In this document: positions 44,544 to 45,283 of the stretch, in pieces
Numbering within the stretch: position 1 is the first letter of the stretch
Layout: each line of letters starts with the position of its first letter
NCBI GenBank assembly: GCA_030696455.1
Contig: JAUYSH010000129.1
Span: 1-45,283 of the forward strand
Direction: 5' to 3'
Length of the DNA stretch: 45,283 nucleotides
From: Elusimicrobiota bacterium
GTDB taxonomy: Bacteria; Elusimicrobiota; Elusimicrobia; UBA1565; UBA9628
Position numbers and translations under genes: made by a program
Notes under the pieces: generated by a model
What the model saw: the letters and a program-made list of their open reading frames with translations, nothing else
What the model was told of the DNA's origin: nothing
Database searches by the model: none

Positions 44544-45283
44544 GGTCGTTGCTCCGCGCGGCGTCCGGCCCAGGTTGAATCCTCGAGGCGGATCTTCGGC
44601 AGCTCGCGCTCGAGGGGCACGACGAGCAAGGCGGCGGTGTAGCCGCCCTTGCTCTTGATCCTCAGGCCGCCGCCGATGCGCTCGAGGAAGCGCCGGGACA
44701 TGGACAGACCGAGCCCCAGGGCGTGCGAGCCGCGGCGGGCCGAGAGGAACGGCTCGAAGAGGGAGACCTTGTCCGTCTCGGAGACCCCGCCTCCGTCGTC
44801 GGAGACCTCGATCTCCGCGTCGGCCCCCTCGCGGCGGACGAACACCGTCACCGCCCCCCCGCCGCGCAGCACGCAGGCCTCGAGAGAGTTCTGCAGCACG
44901 GCGAGCAGGGCCAGCTCGATGGAGCGGCGGTCGGACTGCACCGGCGGCGGCGCGCTCTGCACGAGGACGCAGACCCGCACGCCGTCGGGCGCGAACGCCT
45001 CCCGGCACTCGTCGACGCAGGCGCGGACCAACTCCGGGAGGTCCACCGCGGCCGCGCCGGGCGGGCGCGCCGTGGTCAGCGCGCTCTGGTCGCCGAGCAC
45101 GCGCCCGAGCTTGACGCCGAGCTCGCCCGCGGCCTTGCGCAGACGCTCGACCCGGTCGGCCTGCTTGGGGTCGTCCTTCGGCGCCAGCGCGATCGCCTCG
45201 GCCAGCGAGACGATCGTGATCACGTAGTCTCGCAGCTGGAACAGGGCATAGGACAGGTACTCGCCGACCTGGGCGGCGCGCAG
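44540..45283 (-). CDS. Histidine-kinase-like protein, 5' part missing
   Basis: The frame is open past the right edge; the last 247 codons are visible. HATPase domain: N box LLAVLQNSLEAC, G1 VSDDGGGVSE, G2 GLGLSMSRRFLE. The preceding two-helix region (EYLSYALFQLRDYVITIVSLAEAI) has no His where a phospho-acceptor would be expected (Gln-Leu-Arg in its place). The visible part may therefore be an ATPase without autophosphorylation, or the His may lie further upstream. The stop overlaps the Yip1-like start by ATGA. Confidence 0.82.
   Translation of the reverse strand: MRAAQVGEYLSYALFQLRDYVITIVSLAEAIALAPKDDPKQADRVERLRKAAGELGVKLGRVLGDQSALTTARPPGAAAVDLPELVRACVDECREAFAPDGVRVCVLVQSAPPPVQSDRRSIELALLAVLQNSLEACVLRGGGAVTVFVRREGADAEIEVSDDGGGVSETDKVSLFEPFLSARRGSHALGLGLSMSRRFLERIGGGLRIKSKGGYTAALLVVPLERELPKIRLEDSTWAGRRAEQRP

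Noticed and set aside
1-45283. tRNA, rRNA, transposase, integrase or phage genes
   Set aside because: I looked for cloverleaf/GTTCRA-type loops, 16S/23S core words and DDE or integrase motifs and saw none.

Overview
The window is a gene-dense, high-GC bacterial chromosome segment. It has about 46 protein genes, no gap longer than about 230 bases, and no rRNA, tRNA, CRISPR array, insertion sequence or phage gene that I could find. Three lipoproteins with lipoboxes, a Sec-exported di-heme cytochrome c peroxidase and an RseB-like periplasmic protein next to an ECF sigma factor point to a diderm (Gram-negative-type) bacterium with aerobic or microaerobic metabolism. A giant FN3/propeller secreted protein, a kelch-caspase lipoprotein and densely overlapping genes would fit an under-sampled phylum such as Elusimicrobiota. 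That placement is an impression from gene style, not a demonstrated assignment.

Layout. 1-5259 (minus): the first ~820 codons of a modular secreted protein that runs off the left edge; an OmpR-type response regulator whose likely binding repeats lie between the two genes; a rhodanese/OsmC pair; and a soluble sensor kinase. 5319-7525 (plus): ECF sigma factor, one-helix putative anti-sigma factor, RseB-like protein and a short RadC, all overlapping. 7635-11854 (plus): two lipoproteins, a Cas4/AddB-like nuclease and a glycerol-kinase-like FGGY kinase. 11991-17102 (minus): aminotransferase-ABC exporter-HAD operon, then cytochrome c peroxidase-thioesterase. 17325-25752 (plus): one chain of eight touching genes joining phenylacetate-type enzymes (aldehyde dehydrogenase, two crotonases, a PaaA-like di-iron protein) to a membrane protein, a GT-C glycosyltransferase, a methyltransferase and a kelch-caspase lipoprotein. 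25805-28597 (plus): B12-type radical SAM enzyme, 3-hydroxyacyl-CoA dehydrogenase and a small basic protein. 28594-31970: a HAD protein and an organophosphate-type MFS carrier are divergent, and a second MFS carrier converges on the first.

41612 down to 30765 (minus) is an ~11-kb operon for 2-oxoacid dehydrogenase and lipoylation: trxB, lipA, E1alpha, E1beta, E2, lpdA, lipB, then a pentapeptide protein, a PLD3/4-like phospholipase D and an MFS carrier. 41702-43425 holds pterin genes (folB, a QueD/PTPS homologue and a pteridine-reductase-like SDR). The right edge is a Yip1-like membrane protein and the 3' part of a histidine kinase gene.

Three signals stand out beyond the gene list. (1) Many transcription units have a -10 hexamer ending exactly 6-7 bases before the start codon, so they look leaderless, including one apparent ATT start. 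(2) Intergenic palindromes share a TATCCTCAAGGA-like core, and a separate 31-bp-stem inverted repeat interrupts the dehydrogenase operon. (3) The kelch-caspase gene is the last member of a catabolic/membrane operon that contains an orphan PaaA-type oxygenase subunit.
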